This document shows, in pieces, positions 26,474-35,848 of a stretch of 64,000 nt of DNA; the stretch's first letter is position 1, and each line of letters starts with the position of its first letter. The translations under genes and the position numbers were made by a program. This DNA is from Photobacterium ganghwense (lineage in GTDB: Bacteria > Pseudomonadota > Gammaproteobacteria > Enterobacterales > Vibrionaceae): the NCBI RefSeq assembly GCF_003025595.1, contig NZ_PYMI01000002.1, positions 496,001 to 560,000 of the forward strand. Reading direction: 5' to 3'. The notes beneath the pieces are model-generated. The model was not told the origin of the DNA. It searched no databases and was given only the letters and a program-made list of their open reading frames with translations.

Positions 26474-27895
26474 CTACACATGGTTTATACAGAACGCTTT
26501 AGGGCGGGTGAGGTTGCTGAATCCCGGATCCGACAGGGCACAGCCGCGACCGGAATGTTTCACCCCGCTCCAGGCCTGCGCGGGATCCAGAGTATCACAG
26601 CGGTTCACGCAGAAGGTGCCTGTGTCAAGGTGTGTGCCGATACCAGTGGCTTTCTGAACGTCGTTGCTGAACACGCTGGCGGTCAGACCATATTCGCTGT
26701 CGTTCATCAGTGAAATTGCTTCTTCGTCAGAACCGACTTTCTGAACGGGCAGCACCGGACCAAACGTTTCTTCTGTCATGACCCGCATATGGTGGGTGAC
26801 ATCTGAGAGCAATTGTGGGGCAAGGTATGGTGTCCCTTCCCGGCTCATAGGGAAGTTGGACTCGACAATATGGGCCTTGGCACCCTGATCAATGGCTTCA
26901 CGGATCTGCTCCCGGACGAAGTCAGCGGCGCTGGTACTTATCATGGGTCCCAGGGTAGTCGCATCATCCAGCGGCGAACCCAGGCGGTAACGGTTGATCA
27001 GATTTCTTGCCTTGGCGACAAAAAGATCGTGAACACGGCTATCAACGTACACCCGCTCAATGGCGCAGCATGATTGACCGGAGTTATAAAAGGCACTGTT
27101 GACGATAGTGGCGACAGCATGATCCAGATTGGCATCGGCGCGAACGTAAGCCGGATCTTTGCCACCAAGCCCCAGCCCGATGCTGTGAAAGTGCCCCGCA
27201 GCGGCCTGTTCGATCATGGCTCCGCCTGCGACTGAACCGGTGAACGAAACATGGTGCAAGCGCTCACTTGCAACCAAGCGGTGCGTTGTAGGGTGATCGA
27301 GGTGAAGATATTGAAACACACCGGCAGGCAACTTTGCGGTTTTGAATGCCTGCTGCAGGCGTTCAGCGCAAAGCGGTGTTTGTGAGGAATGCTTCAGGAT
27401 AACACTGTTCCCTGCCAGCAGTGCCGGAATGATCGCATTAATGGCTGTTAGATAGGGGTAGTTCCAGGGGGAAATCACCAACACAGTGCCGATAGGGGCG
27501 CGGGTGATGTATCGGCTGACGCCATTTTTCCGAGATTGAGTCATAGGAGCAAGTGCTTGCTCACTCTGTGTGATTATCCGTTGGGTGCGCGATTCAACGG
27601 CACGTAATTCATTGCTACTAAACCGGATAGGGCGTCCCATCATCCAGCTGATCTCGCAGGCAATCATTTCTTTGTGCTCAAGCAGCGCCCTGATAGCATC
27701 GCTGCAAAACTGCTGGCGTAAGCTGAGAGGCATCTGTTGCCAGTGCTGCTGGGCACGGTTTGCGATGTCCAGTGAACGATCGACATCCCGCAAGCTGTGA
27801 AGAGAGACAGACGCGATAACACTGCCGTCCACTGGCGAACAAGTGTGGCGGAGGGCCGGGGTATCCTGGTGAGAAACAGCCGCGGTATTAATCAT
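26474..27895 (-). CDS. NAD(P)-dependent aldehyde dehydrogenase with substituted general base
   Basis: A 473-residue ALDH-family protein. Cofactor and active-site motifs are SPWNYPYLTAINAIIPALLAGN, FTGSVAGG, GLGGKDPAYV, NSGQSCCAIERVYV (nucleophile Cys) and EETFGPVLPV. The family's general base Glu, normally in ELGGK, is replaced by Gly: codon GGG at 27170-27172 (about residue 242). A single A-to-G change in GAG would explain it. ATG at 27895 is preferred; a GTG three codons upstream is possible. It sits between the GS-like (68-bp gap) and amidotransferase genes, so oxidation of a gamma-glutamyl aminoaldehyde is the contextual guess; activity is uncertain because of the substitution. Confidence 0.88.
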   Translation of the reverse strand: MINTAAVSHQDTPALRHTCSPVDGSVIASVSLHSLRDVDRSLDIANRAQQHWQQMPLSLRQQFCSDAIRALLEHKEMIACEISWMMGRPIRFSSNELRAVESRTQRIITQSEQALAPMTQSRKNGVSRYITRAPIGTVLVISPWNYPYLTAINAIIPALLAGNSVILKHSSQTPLCAERLQQAFKTAKLPAGVFQYLHLDHPTTHRLVASERLHHVSFTGSVAGGAMIEQAAAGHFHSIGLGLGGKDPAYVRADANLDHAVATIVNSAFYNSGQSCCAIERVYVDSRVHDLFVAKARNLINRYRLGSPLDDATTLGPMISTSAADFVREQIREAIDQGAKAHIVESNFPMSREGTPYLAPQLLSDVTHHMRVMTEETFGPVLPVQKVGSDEEAISLMNDSEYGLTASVFSNDVQKATGIGTHLDTGTFCVNRCDTLDPAQAWSGVKHSGRGCALSDPGFSNLTRPKAFCINHV

Positions 27896-27972
27896 AACGA
27901 ACACCTGTCAGAGAAAGAAACGTCATAGGTGGTGCCGGCCGGAGCAATGGAACGCTCTGGCGCGCTGTTCCC

Positions 27973-29364
27973 CTAAATAATTTCAAAATAACGACTTAGT
28001 TCCCAGTCGGTTACGTGTTTACGAAACTCTCGGTCTTCCCATTCCCGTGAGGCAGAAAAATGCTCAACAAACGCCTCTCCGAACAGAGATTTGGCGATAT
28101 CAGAGGCTTTGAACGCCTGTGTGGCATCCCACAGGGTACGAGGCAGTGACAGCGCATCATCATGCGGTTGCTGGTAGGCATTCCCGGTTACCGGATCGCT
28201 GGGCTCCCAGCCCTGCTCGATGCCGATCAAGCCCGAGCCTAATGCTGCAGCCAGTGCTAGATATGGGTTCGCATCGGCTGCCCCGATGCGGTACTCAACC
28301 CGCTGGCTTTTCGCGGAACCGGGAATGACCCGTAATGCGGTGGTACGGTTTTCTACTCCCCAGGTGGCGTCTGTGGGGGCCCAGTAACCTGGAATCATTC
28401 GGGTGTAACTGTTGACCGAAGGCGCAACCATGCACAACAGCACGGGCATCAGGCGCTGCTGACCTGCCAGGAAATGGCGTTGGAGAGGGCTCATGGCATG
28501 GGGCTGGCTGGCATCATAGAAAGCGCTGCTGCCATCTGCGGCATGGTTGAGGGACAAATGAATATGCCCGCTCTGGCCCGGATAGTCATTGCTCCACTTG
28601 GCCATAAATGTCGCCATCAGCTCATTTTTCTGTGCCAGTACCTTCATGTAAGTCTTAAATAATGCGGCTTTATCTGCGGCATCTGCGGCCTGATCAACGG
28701 CGATGGCGGCTTCAATGACACCTGGCCCGGTTTCGGAATGAATGCCTTCAATGGGGAAGTCCATGGTTTCCGCCATGCTCAGAATGGCCTTGTATAAACC
28801 GGAATAGGTGGAATTTCGGATCATGGAGTAACCGAACCAGTCCGGCGTGATGGTTTCCAGGTTACGGAATCCTTTTTCACGCGCGGAATGGGGCGTTTCC
28901 CGAAACAGGAAGAACTCATATTCAAAAGCCGCCTGGGCGTTAAATCCCATTGCTGTCGCTTTGTCGATAACACGGCGGAGGGTCGCGCGAGGGCATACCG
29001 TTTCGGCTTCACCGGCAAATTCCGCAATGAACAATAACATGCCGTCTTCATCCAAAACGTCCCGGCAGCTGGAAGGAATAATCCGAACCGGCGCATCAGG
29101 ATAACCAGTATGCCAGCCGGTGTAACGGGTGTTGTCATAGAGTTGATCTTTCACATCCCACCCCAGAACCACATCACAGAATGCGAAACCGTGTTCCAGG
29201 GAAGCAAAGAACTTCGCTTTTGACATGTATTTACCGCGCATAACGCCATCGTTATCAAATAAACCGACTTTGATATGGGTTAGTTTGCGCTCTTCAATGA
29301 TGCGTTTCGCATCATCAATACTGCGTACCTCTCTCGGAACCATAACGGCAGGTATCCTCAACAA
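27973..29364 (-). CDS. Glutamine-synthetase-family ligase (gamma-glutamylamine synthetase-like)
   Basis: A 463-residue GS-fold enzyme, the length of PuuA-type gamma-glutamylpolyamine synthetases rather than GlnA. Motifs are YEFFLFRE (metal Glu), HSETGPGVIEAAI, GHIHLSL (metal His), TTALRVIPG with the ATP/glutamate Arg, and RVEYRIGAADANPYLALAAAL. It would ligate glutamate to an amine with ATP. An alternative start is seven codons downstream. It is the first gene of a three-gene minus-strand set with an aldehyde dehydrogenase and a glutamine amidotransferase. No PuuB-like oxidase is present in the window. Confidence 0.9.
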   Translation of the reverse strand: MLRIPAVMVPREVRSIDDAKRIIEERKLTHIKVGLFDNDGVMRGKYMSKAKFFASLEHGFAFCDVVLGWDVKDQLYDNTRYTGWHTGYPDAPVRIIPSSCRDVLDEDGMLLFIAEFAGEAETVCPRATLRRVIDKATAMGFNAQAAFEYEFFLFRETPHSAREKGFRNLETITPDWFGYSMIRNSTYSGLYKAILSMAETMDFPIEGIHSETGPGVIEAAIAVDQAADAADKAALFKTYMKVLAQKNELMATFMAKWSNDYPGQSGHIHLSLNHAADGSSAFYDASQPHAMSPLQRHFLAGQQRLMPVLLCMVAPSVNSYTRMIPGYWAPTDATWGVENRTTALRVIPGSAKSQRVEYRIGAADANPYLALAAALGSGLIGIEQGWEPSDPVTGNAYQQPHDDALSLPRTLWDATQAFKASDIAKSLFGEAFVEHFSASREWEDREFRKHVTDWELSRYFEII

Positions 29365-29408
29365 CGAGTGTTCAGCTCACATCAAGATGTCGATACGGAA
29401 TCAACAAA

Positions 29409-29424
29409 ATCACGATTCTGTGAT
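29409..29424. promoter_or_regulatory. Inverted repeat upstream of the GS-like gene
   Basis: ATCAC-GATTCT-GTGAT lies 45 bp upstream of the minus-strand GS-like start codon in the 350-bp gap 29365-29714, where an operator would sit. The regulator is unknown. The rest of the gap is AT-rich with no further gene seen. Confidence 0.35.
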
Positions 29425-29714
29425 CAACTAGGATTTTTTTGTTATTGATAATAAACGTAGGAAGGAGAGGTGAATTCGTCAACTGTGCGTTAGCGGCAAA
29501 AAGCAATGTCCATACAATTGCTCATCGTTGTTTGGGAATAAGCTCGTCAGGAGAGTGAGCGATGCATGAGACACCCTGTTGAAACAATTGATATAAAAAA
29601 GTAAAAATAACAGCGGTTGTACCATATGCATTTGGTTTCTAATTTCTGTGCGTTAAATAAAATTAATGCCAGGGTCGCCTTTAAAAACTGCTTTAAGAGG
29701 ATGGGAGAGAAAAT

Positions 29715-29999
29715 ATGCGAAACGTGTTTATGCACAGGGTGGTGCTGGGGATTAGTGTGGCTGCGGCGTTCAGTGCCCCTGCGATAGCGAAGGTAAACGA
29801 AGTATCGATGAAGCCACAACCGACAATTACGCTGGAAGGTGAACTGACCCAGCATCGCGCCTGTTTCTATGACGGCAAGAAATATTCCCTGGGAGCCGTA
29901 ATCAGTGTGGGGGCTGTGCTGCTGGAGTGCGTGCCAGAAAAGTCATTTGAAACGAACGGTAAACTGCGCTGGCAAACGTTGGAAACCAAGGCGAAATAG
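29715..29999 (+). CDS. DUF1496-family exported protein (YnjH-like)
   Basis: A 94-residue predicted periplasmic protein with a signal peptide (about residues 1-25, ending SAPAIA). The mature core HRACFYDGKKYSLGAV and LLECVPEKSFETNGKLRWQ matches the DUF1496/YnjH pattern with two conserved Cys that may form a disulfide. Function of the family is unknown. GAGAGAAAAT precedes the ATG. It is divergent from the GS-like gene. Confidence 0.8.
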   Translation: MRNVFMHRVVLGISVAAAFSAPAIAKVNEVSMKPQPTITLEGELTQHRACFYDGKKYSLGAVISVGAVLLECVPEKSFETNGKLRWQTLETKAK

Positions 30000-30102
30000 C
30001 CGCTGCGCAGGCTTACCGGCCAGTAGCATTATCGTAAGATAACTCATTGCATTAGCGTGCTGGTTTCTCGGGTCTTCACTCTTTGACTGGCGCTTTGGCT
30101 TT

Positions 30103-30158
30103 GTTGGTATGGCGTTGTAGGTATGGCTCCGTAGGTATAGCTTCGTTGGTATGGTTTG
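30103..30158. repeat. Imperfect 14-bp tandem repeat, four copies
   Basis: Units of the form GTWGGTATRGCKYY start at 30103, 30117, 30131 and 30145. They lie in the 445-bp gene-free stretch 30000-30444, in which I see no plausible gene, only this array and a terminator at 30201-30226. Confidence 0.75.
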
Positions 30159-30200
30159 ACTGGGATGGCGAGTCACGACGTAAAATGTGATCTTGGTAAA

Positions 30201-30226
30201 CAAAAATGCAGCCACGAGGGCTGCAT
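30201..30226 (-). terminator. Terminator for minus-strand small gene
   Basis: The stem ATGCAGCC/GGCTGCAT with a 5-nt loop is followed by TTTTTG when read on the minus strand; it lies about 220 bp after the stop codon of the 54-residue gene. Confidence 0.6.
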
Positions 30227-30444
30227 CAGTACAACGATTAAGAGTGATTTCAGTACCCGGCGAATATGTATGATTCCGATGTCATGCTTTACATTGTTGC
30301 TGTGAAAGTGAGTCACACTCAGCCACAAGTTAAAGCCAAAAATCAGTGCACAACCCGGCGCTCAATCACTCCGATGGCGGGATAGTCATGCTTGTACTGG
30401 TCAATACTGATTAACATACCAACCAGCGAAGACTTAGGTAACGA

Positions 30445-30609
30445 CTAACGCACCATACGGCCGGAGTTCGGAGCCAGTCTGCCGGTACCACCTTGATGAT
30501 GCGGAGTGGTTGCGCCCATTTCCTGCATGAGAAACTCTTTCATTGCAGCCGCTTCACGTTCATTGACCGGTTTCCAGTTTGAGATCACTCTTGCTTTATT
30601 GCTATTCAT
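30445..30609 (-). CDS. Small hypothetical protein (54 aa)
   Basis: A soluble, Met-rich small protein starting MNSNKARVISNWKPVNEREA, with AAAAGGAAATG at proper distance. The C-terminal part (HHQGGTGRLAPNSGRMVR) is Gly/Arg-rich. No family recognised. A 25-residue in-frame extension upstream lacks a ribosome site. Intact frame and good site support a gene. Confidence 0.5.
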   Translation of the reverse strand: MNSNKARVISNWKPVNEREAAAMKEFLMQEMGATTPHHQGGTGRLAPNSGRMVR

Positions 30610-30853
30610 AGAACATTTCCTTTTCCTGTCATGATGAGAATTGTCATCATGTGCCCTGTGATTCATACTGAGCTTCATTCTCATACAATTTGTAGGGGAA
30701 TGCCAGCAATAAATTGGTACAGGGTATAACTGAAATAGCGATTTTATCTATAAAGCAATGGATTACATTGCAGATCTGACCAGAATGGATGCATAAAACT
30801 GCATCAGTCCTGTTCAGTAACTCCATCCCTAACCTTAGTCTGTTTTGAGGCGA

Positions 30854-30888
30854 TAAAAAAGCCAATTCTGGCGAAGAATTGGCTTTTC
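30854..30888 (-). terminator. Terminator after the DUF406 gene
   Basis: A 13-bp perfect stem AAAAGCCAATTCT/AGAATTGGCTTTT with a 5-nt loop. Read on the minus strand it ends in six T, about 50 bp past the stop codon. Confidence 0.88.
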
Positions 30889-30935
30889 AGGAAAATTCGC
30901 AACTTTGATGAGAATGCACTGAATTGGGAGGTATC

Positions 30936-31238
30936 TCAGTTGCGTGCCAGAGAGCGAGTCTTCAGTTCGAAAATCAGTTTTTCAGCACTGCATTCAAACT
31001 GGAAGCGAGCGGTTAACTCGGTACTGTCTTCGCTGAGCTCACTGACTTCATGTTTGACGTTAGCATTGACTGTTTTGGCCAGTGATACGTAATTAGCCAG
31101 TTCGGCCTCAAGGGCTGGCTTATCGCCTCCGAAGATGTGTACTTCTGCAACTTCATCACCTTCTTTGATGATGAACCCCATTTCTGCAGACACACCGCAG
31201 GCTTCACAGGTCTGGTATTCTTGGCTTTCGTTGGTCAT
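30936..31238 (-). CDS. DUF406 / YfcZ-YiiS family protein
   Basis: A 100-residue cytosolic protein with the family's N-terminal CEACGVSAEMGFIIKEGDEV (CxxCG motif) and a C-terminal beta-rich half (LTARFQFECSAEKLIFELKTR). YfcZ/YiiS proteins are conserved in enterobacteria and vibrios; their function is unknown. It is monocistronic with its own terminator. Confidence 0.85.
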   Translation of the reverse strand: MTNESQEYQTCEACGVSAEMGFIIKEGDEVAEVHIFGGDKPALEAELANYVSLAKTVNANVKHEVSELSEDSTELTARFQFECSAEKLIFELKTRSLARN

Positions 31239-31527
31239 GGCGTTAACTCTATCTCCACTATTGTTATAGGGTCATTCTAAAGCGTTGTGACAGAGATCGC
31301 TATATACGAACACGGTTTTCGTATGACAAAAATCAAAGAGAAGATAGATACCCGGCAACCAACATCGAGAATACACGTTGGAGTATGATGACAAATTGGA
31401 GTAAGAATAAAAATTGAATAAAGGGGCAAAGGGCAGGGGCAAAGCACTGGAAATGTGCTTTAGTGTCACTTGGAATACGAAAAGCAGGGGAAGAGGCTCT
31501 CTTCCCCTGACAGCGGTAATCTGGAGT

Positions 31528-31878
31528 TCAGCGATTGTCTGACAGATACTTGTCGTAGCTGTAATCCACATTTACGACAGCACGGTATTTGACCTGACCG
31601 GAAGCTGTCGAAAATTCATCAATCTTAATACGGGAATCATCCACCTTGATCGTGTTGGTTTTCATGCCGTATTCGTAAATCCCTAATGTTCTTTTTAACC
31701 TTGAAGGAGATTCCGATTTGAGGTTGGTGGCAAAATCCTGCCCCTTACGCATAGCGCCTTCACGAGAATCACTGACGCCGGCAACAATGTTGCGACTTTC
31801 GTGATTCATATCCCGGGTAAAGGCATTTGCTCCTGTACTGATATCAAGCATAACCAAAGTGATAAGCAGCTTGTTCAT
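31528..31878 (-). CDS. DUF3316-like exported protein
   Basis: A 116-residue predicted periplasmic protein with a signal peptide (MNKLLITLVMLDISTGANAF), then a helical stretch (REGAMRKGQDFATNLKSES) and a C-terminal beta part with IKIDEFSTASGQVKYRAVV and NVDYSY, the pattern of DUF3316, a family largely confined to Vibrionaceae. AAGAGGGTTCAATC precedes the ATG; nine in-frame upstream residues are rejected. Function unknown. Confidence 0.75.
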   Translation of the reverse strand: MNKLLITLVMLDISTGANAFTRDMNHESRNIVAGVSDSREGAMRKGQDFATNLKSESPSRLKRTLGIYEYGMKTNTIKVDDSRIKIDEFSTASGQVKYRAVVNVDYSYDKYLSDNR

Positions 31879-32069
31879 GATTGAACCCTCTTGATTGCAG
31901 GTCATGCAGGCGTCGCTGTCTGCCTGACTGCCAGTGCTACTGACAGTTGACCCTCATAGGCTGTCGCCACTTTCAATTTTAGCTGTTTTTCCTTAAAAAT
32001 TATGCAATTAGGTCTATACCAGATGCTAACGCCATGAAAGATGAAACAAACTTAGATGACGTTTTTCTT

Positions 32070-33995
32070 TCAGCTGGTATGCGGAAACAATGTTCGTACC
32101 TGTTCCAGGGTTTTTGCGAAAGGGTGCGCCTCCAGTTTGCCGAAGCCGCTCATTTGCCGCGCTTTAATTTGAGTGTGTAACGGCATGGCCATACCACACA
32201 AAAAGCGGGTTATGGCATGTGCGGATGGCGGGGTCGGGCATGCATCAATAAACGGATCACACCAGGTCTTCAGCAAGTTGTCGGATACCGGTTGTAGCGC
32301 ATTGGGTGCCGGTAATTGGGCGACATTGCCACGGCAAACCGAGCAGTGACCACACTCGGTTGGCGCGTTGTGATCGGCGAAATAACCGGCCAGGGTGTGG
32401 CTGAGGCAGTGCTCATTTTCAAACAGGGCCAGCATGTCTGCCAGTCGTTTAATCTCGCTTTGCTCTTTGGTTTTGAACAGTTGATACAAGCGTTCTGTCA
32501 GTTGCTCGGGATCAAAGTGCTGTTGGCATACCCGGTACACATCGGTCATTTGTTTACTTTCCAGCGTGATCCAGCCTTTTTCGCTGAAATAATCAATGGC
32601 TGCGACAACACGCTTTCGTTCCGCCCTGGCGGTATGCCACAACGCGTCAAAATCGACGGTATGCCAGGTGCGTGCTTTAGGCGAGCAGGCAAAAATCTGG
32701 CGGACAAAGGTTTGGCGTTCCCCCTGAAAACTGTTAACGACGAGGGTTTCATCAACCAACAGTTTGAATCGGTAATCTGCAAAATAGGTGTACTGCGGCT
32801 CAATGATGCTTTCAATTTCAAGGTAGACCAGCAAGGTTTTCAGCGGCAACAGGCGAATATTGACGGTTTTGGATAACCGGTTGAGCATCACTTCCCATTG
32901 CTGGGGGTGAGCCTGAATCTCGTTCAGTACGGCACGGATGGCGGAACGATCCGGGGTGTCACCGTAGACGAAGTTTTCCAGCACATTCATCCCACTCCGA
33001 TCTGCCAGCAGTACGCACTCAGACCGCAAACCATCCCGGCCGGCACGACCGATTTCCTGGCTGTAATTCTCGATGGATTTAGGCAGATCAAAGTGGATCA
33101 CTTTGCGGATATCCGCTTTATCTATGCCCATGCCAAACGCGATCGTGGCGATGATGCAGTGATGCCGGCCGGACATGAAATCCTGCTGAATCTGCTGGCG
33201 TTGTTCGCTGTCCATACCGGCATGGTAGGCGGAGGCCTCATAGTTGTGTGCTTTTAGCCAGTGAGCGAGATCTTCGGCGGTTTTTTGCAAGGTAACATAC
33301 ACAATTGTAGGTAACCCCGGAGTGTGGTTCAGTACCTCAAGTAGTTGCGGGTTTTTACTCTCGGCTGAGGCCGGGGTAATCGCAATGTCCAGATTGGGGC
33401 GGTAAAAACCGGTGATGACAATATGCTGTTTTTCAATGGCAAATTTGGCACACATGTCATCTATCACGGCCGGTGTTGCCGTGGCGGTCAGCAACAGCAC
33501 CTGCGGAATGTTGAGATCGGCGCGGTGCTGAGGCAGTTTGAGGTAGTCAGGGCGGAAGTTATGTCCCCACTCTGAAATACAGTGTGCCTCATCAACCACC
33601 AACAGAGAAATGGGGACTTGTGAGATAAAATGCCGGAAACGCTCGTTATTCAGCCGCTCGACGGAGATCATCAGCACTTTGATCTCTCCGGCTCTGACGG
33701 CTTGCATGACGCGCTGGCTGTCTTCCCAGCTCTGGCTGGAATCAATAGATGCCGCCGGAATTCCCTTGCTATGGAGAAAATCGAGCTGATCTTTCATCAG
33801 CGCGAGCAAAGGGGAAATGACCAGAGTCAGATGGGGTAATTCCAGTGCCGGGAGCTGATAGCACAATGATTTGCCGGAGCCCGTTGGAAATATGGCTGCT
33901 GACGAGTGGCCATCAAGAAGCTGTTTAATCACTGTTTCCTGACCTGGTCGCAGCGAGTCAAAGCCGAAGTAGTGTTTCAGATTGTGCAGATACAT
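32070..33995 (-). CDS. RecQ-family ATP-dependent DNA helicase, variant architecture
   Basis: A 641-residue 3'-5' DNA helicase with two RecA domains: SLRPGQETVIKQLL (Q motif region), FPTGSGKSLCYQLPA (Walker A), VVDEAHCISEWGH (DEAH), LLLTATAT, SAYHAGMDSEQR, IATIAFGMGIDKADIR and QEIGRAGRDG. Unlike E. coli RecQ, whose zinc Cys cluster follows the core at about residue 380, the Cys set here (ECGHCSVC preceded by a Cys upstream) lies near residue 530-555, after a long winged-helix-like segment. No HRDC domain is apparent. It is therefore a RecQ paralogue rather than canonical RecQ, and no gene symbol is given. Confidence 0.88.
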   Translation of the reverse strand: MYLHNLKHYFGFDSLRPGQETVIKQLLDGHSSAAIFPTGSGKSLCYQLPALELPHLTLVISPLLALMKDQLDFLHSKGIPAASIDSSQSWEDSQRVMQAVRAGEIKVLMISVERLNNERFRHFISQVPISLLVVDEAHCISEWGHNFRPDYLKLPQHRADLNIPQVLLLTATATPAVIDDMCAKFAIEKQHIVITGFYRPNLDIAITPASAESKNPQLLEVLNHTPGLPTIVYVTLQKTAEDLAHWLKAHNYEASAYHAGMDSEQRQQIQQDFMSGRHHCIIATIAFGMGIDKADIRKVIHFDLPKSIENYSQEIGRAGRDGLRSECVLLADRSGMNVLENFVYGDTPDRSAIRAVLNEIQAHPQQWEVMLNRLSKTVNIRLLPLKTLLVYLEIESIIEPQYTYFADYRFKLLVDETLVVNSFQGERQTFVRQIFACSPKARTWHTVDFDALWHTARAERKRVVAAIDYFSEKGWITLESKQMTDVYRVCQQHFDPEQLTERLYQLFKTKEQSEIKRLADMLALFENEHCLSHTLAGYFADHNAPTECGHCSVCRGNVAQLPAPNALQPVSDNLLKTWCDPFIDACPTPPSAHAITRFLCGMAMPLHTQIKARQMSGFGKLEAHPFAKTLEQVRTLFPHTS

Positions 33996-34131
33996 AGAGA
34001 GCTGTGAGGTAAGTTGCCGTAAGCCGGATCATAGCGAATTCGGACTGAATTACCCAGCCAGAGGGAAAAAATAGCGGATAGATCGCATCCCTCTGCGCCA
34101 TCAGCGCCTGCTACTGTCTCAAAACGAGAAG

Positions 34132-34157
34132 TGGCATGCCTGCGCGTAGGCATGCCA
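34132..34157. repeat. Strong hairpin without T run
   Basis: TGGCATGCCT/AGGCATGCCA, a 10-bp perfect stem with a 6-nt loop, each arm itself containing the palindrome GGCATGCC. It lies between the recQ-like start and the Aer-like gene's end in the 263-bp gap. The lack of a U tract argues against simple termination. Confidence 0.6.
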
Positions 34158-34258
34158 GATGATAGCTGAGCGTTAAGACATCTCGGATGGTAAACCGAAC
34201 TATCGCACCTTATGAAGGCAAGTCTTTGATATTGAAGTGCTCAAATAAACACCAAAGG

Positions 34259-35848
34259 TTAGCTACGGCTCTCGTTGAAGCGGTACGCCAGATGGTAAAA
34301 CTCATCGACCCGGGCTTTCAGGATGGCACTGCTGTTTTCCACCTGAGTCACTTCATCCAGATTCTGATGGGAGGTGGCGGCAATCGCATGAACATGCTGA
34401 CCTGTTTGTTCAGACAAGGTTTCCTGCTCCGCTGCTGATGAGCTCACCTGTTCAATCAGTTGATTGATTTCTAGCATGTTGGTTTCGACTTCCTGAATGG
34501 CCCTCACCCCGGCTTCTGCCAGTTCAACACAGGCATTGGTATCATCGCGGTTGCGTTCAATCAGTGATTGCCAGTTTTCAATGGTCGCCAACATATGGTT
34601 GATACTGGTTTGAATCTGTTCGGTCGCAGACTGGGTTCTGGATGACAGGGCTCGAACTTCATCGGCAACAACGGCAAAGCCTCGGCCATGCTCTCCGGCG
34701 CGGGCAGCTTCAATGGCAGCGTTCAGCGCCAGCAGGTTGGTCTGGTCGGCAATGCCACTGATTTCATACATGACAGAGCTGACTTTCCCGGCTTCCTGGC
34801 TTAATTGACGGGTTGCTTCTGTTGCCTGTTCCGCTTGCTCGGCAAGGTGGCACAGGCTGGTTTGCGTGGTATCTAAATGCTGGCGAGTCTGCGCGCAGTG
34901 ATTGCGCGTTTGGTCCAATAGAATTTGGCTGTTGTTGGCATGTTCAGCTACGGTGCGGGCTGAGCCTGAAATATCGTCCATTGCATTTGCCACGTGCTGG
35001 ATGTTGTGATTCTGCTCCGTGATCGCGTTGCTGACACGGCTGGCGGAATCATTCAGTTCATCGGCCAGGCCGTTGAGCGGCGCGACAGCATCGGTCATTC
35101 GACCCAGCACAGTGCGGATACGCGCGGATGCCATCTTGAGGTGGTAATCAGCCACTGAGAAGGGGGGCTTACCGGAGAAAATGAGGCGGCTGATACTGTC
35201 ATACTGGGATTTCAGTTTGTTAAGCCGTGTGGGAGTATCCAGTAGTTCGTTACGGAAAAACAGTGCCAGAGCCGTAACCGGCGCGAGAGATAACCAGGTT
35301 TGTGCTGTCAATCCATCGTTATTCAGACTGGCGATGAATGGTGCTACGCAGGCCAGAGCCAGTAGGCTGTACTTGAAAGCTGGGGGAATAGAGAGCTGAA
35401 GTGAGCTGCTATTTCCTTCTGTTTTCAATAAGTGCTGATACGCCTGCTTGGCAGAATGGACCATTTCTGGGTCAGGTTTCACTCTGACTGACTGATATCC
35501 GGTGATCTTACCCTTGTCATAAAGTGGGGTGATATAAGCATCGACCCAGTAAAAACCTCCGTTTTTGGTGCGATTTTTCACCATGCCCCGCCATGCATTG
35601 CCAGCTTTAAGGCGTGACCACAAATCGCGGAAGGCGGCTTTTGGCATGTCCGGGTGACGGATAATATTGTGGTGTTGTCCCTGCAGTTCTTCCATGGTGT
35701 AGCCGGACACACGACAAAACGAAGGATTACAATAGGTTATAACACCATTTAAATCCGTTGTTGATACCAGTTGTTCACCTTCGGCGAAGGTTACTTCCTT
35801 GTCACTTTCTTGAGCAAATATAGAAGTCGGAATATTTTGAGCTGACAC
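34259..35848 (-). CDS. Aer-like methyl-accepting chemotaxis protein with PAS domain
   Basis: A 529-residue receptor. An N-terminal PAS domain (about residues 20-130: [42 protein letters not shown]) resembles the FAD-binding PAS of the aerotaxis receptor Aer. It is followed by a hydrophobic membrane segment (about 165-205) with no periplasmic domain and a C-terminal MCP signalling domain with the hairpin tip [20 protein letters not shown]. It probably monitors redox or oxygen and signals to CheA/CheW. GTG start with AAGGAATTGTC upstream. The adjacent gap 35849-36250 contains only promoter-like AT-rich DNA. Confidence 0.9.
   Translation of the reverse strand: MSAQNIPTSIFAQESDKEVTFAEGEQLVSTTDLNGVITYCNPSFCRVSGYTMEELQGQHHNIIRHPDMPKAAFRDLWSRLKAGNAWRGMVKNRTKNGGFYWVDAYITPLYDKGKITGYQSVRVKPDPEMVHSAKQAYQHLLKTEGNSSSLQLSIPPAFKYSLLALACVAPFIASLNNDGLTAQTWLSLAPVTALALFFRNELLDTPTRLNKLKSQYDSISRLIFSGKPPFSVADYHLKMASARIRTVLGRMTDAVAPLNGLADELNDSASRVSNAITEQNHNIQHVANAMDDISGSARTVAEHANNSQILLDQTRNHCAQTRQHLDTTQTSLCHLAEQAEQATEATRQLSQEAGKVSSVMYEISGIADQTNLLALNAAIEAARAGEHGRGFAVVADEVRALSSRTQSATEQIQTSINHMLATIENWQSLIERNRDDTNACVELAEAGVRAIQEVETNMLEINQLIEQVSSSAAEQETLSEQTGQHVHAIAATSHQNLDEVTQVENSSAILKARVDEFYHLAYRFNESRS

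Noticed and set aside
31272..31571. Minus-strand frame between the DUF406 and DUF3316 genes
   Set aside because: It overlaps the 3' end of the DUF3316 gene in another frame and has a low-complexity F/S-rich composition.
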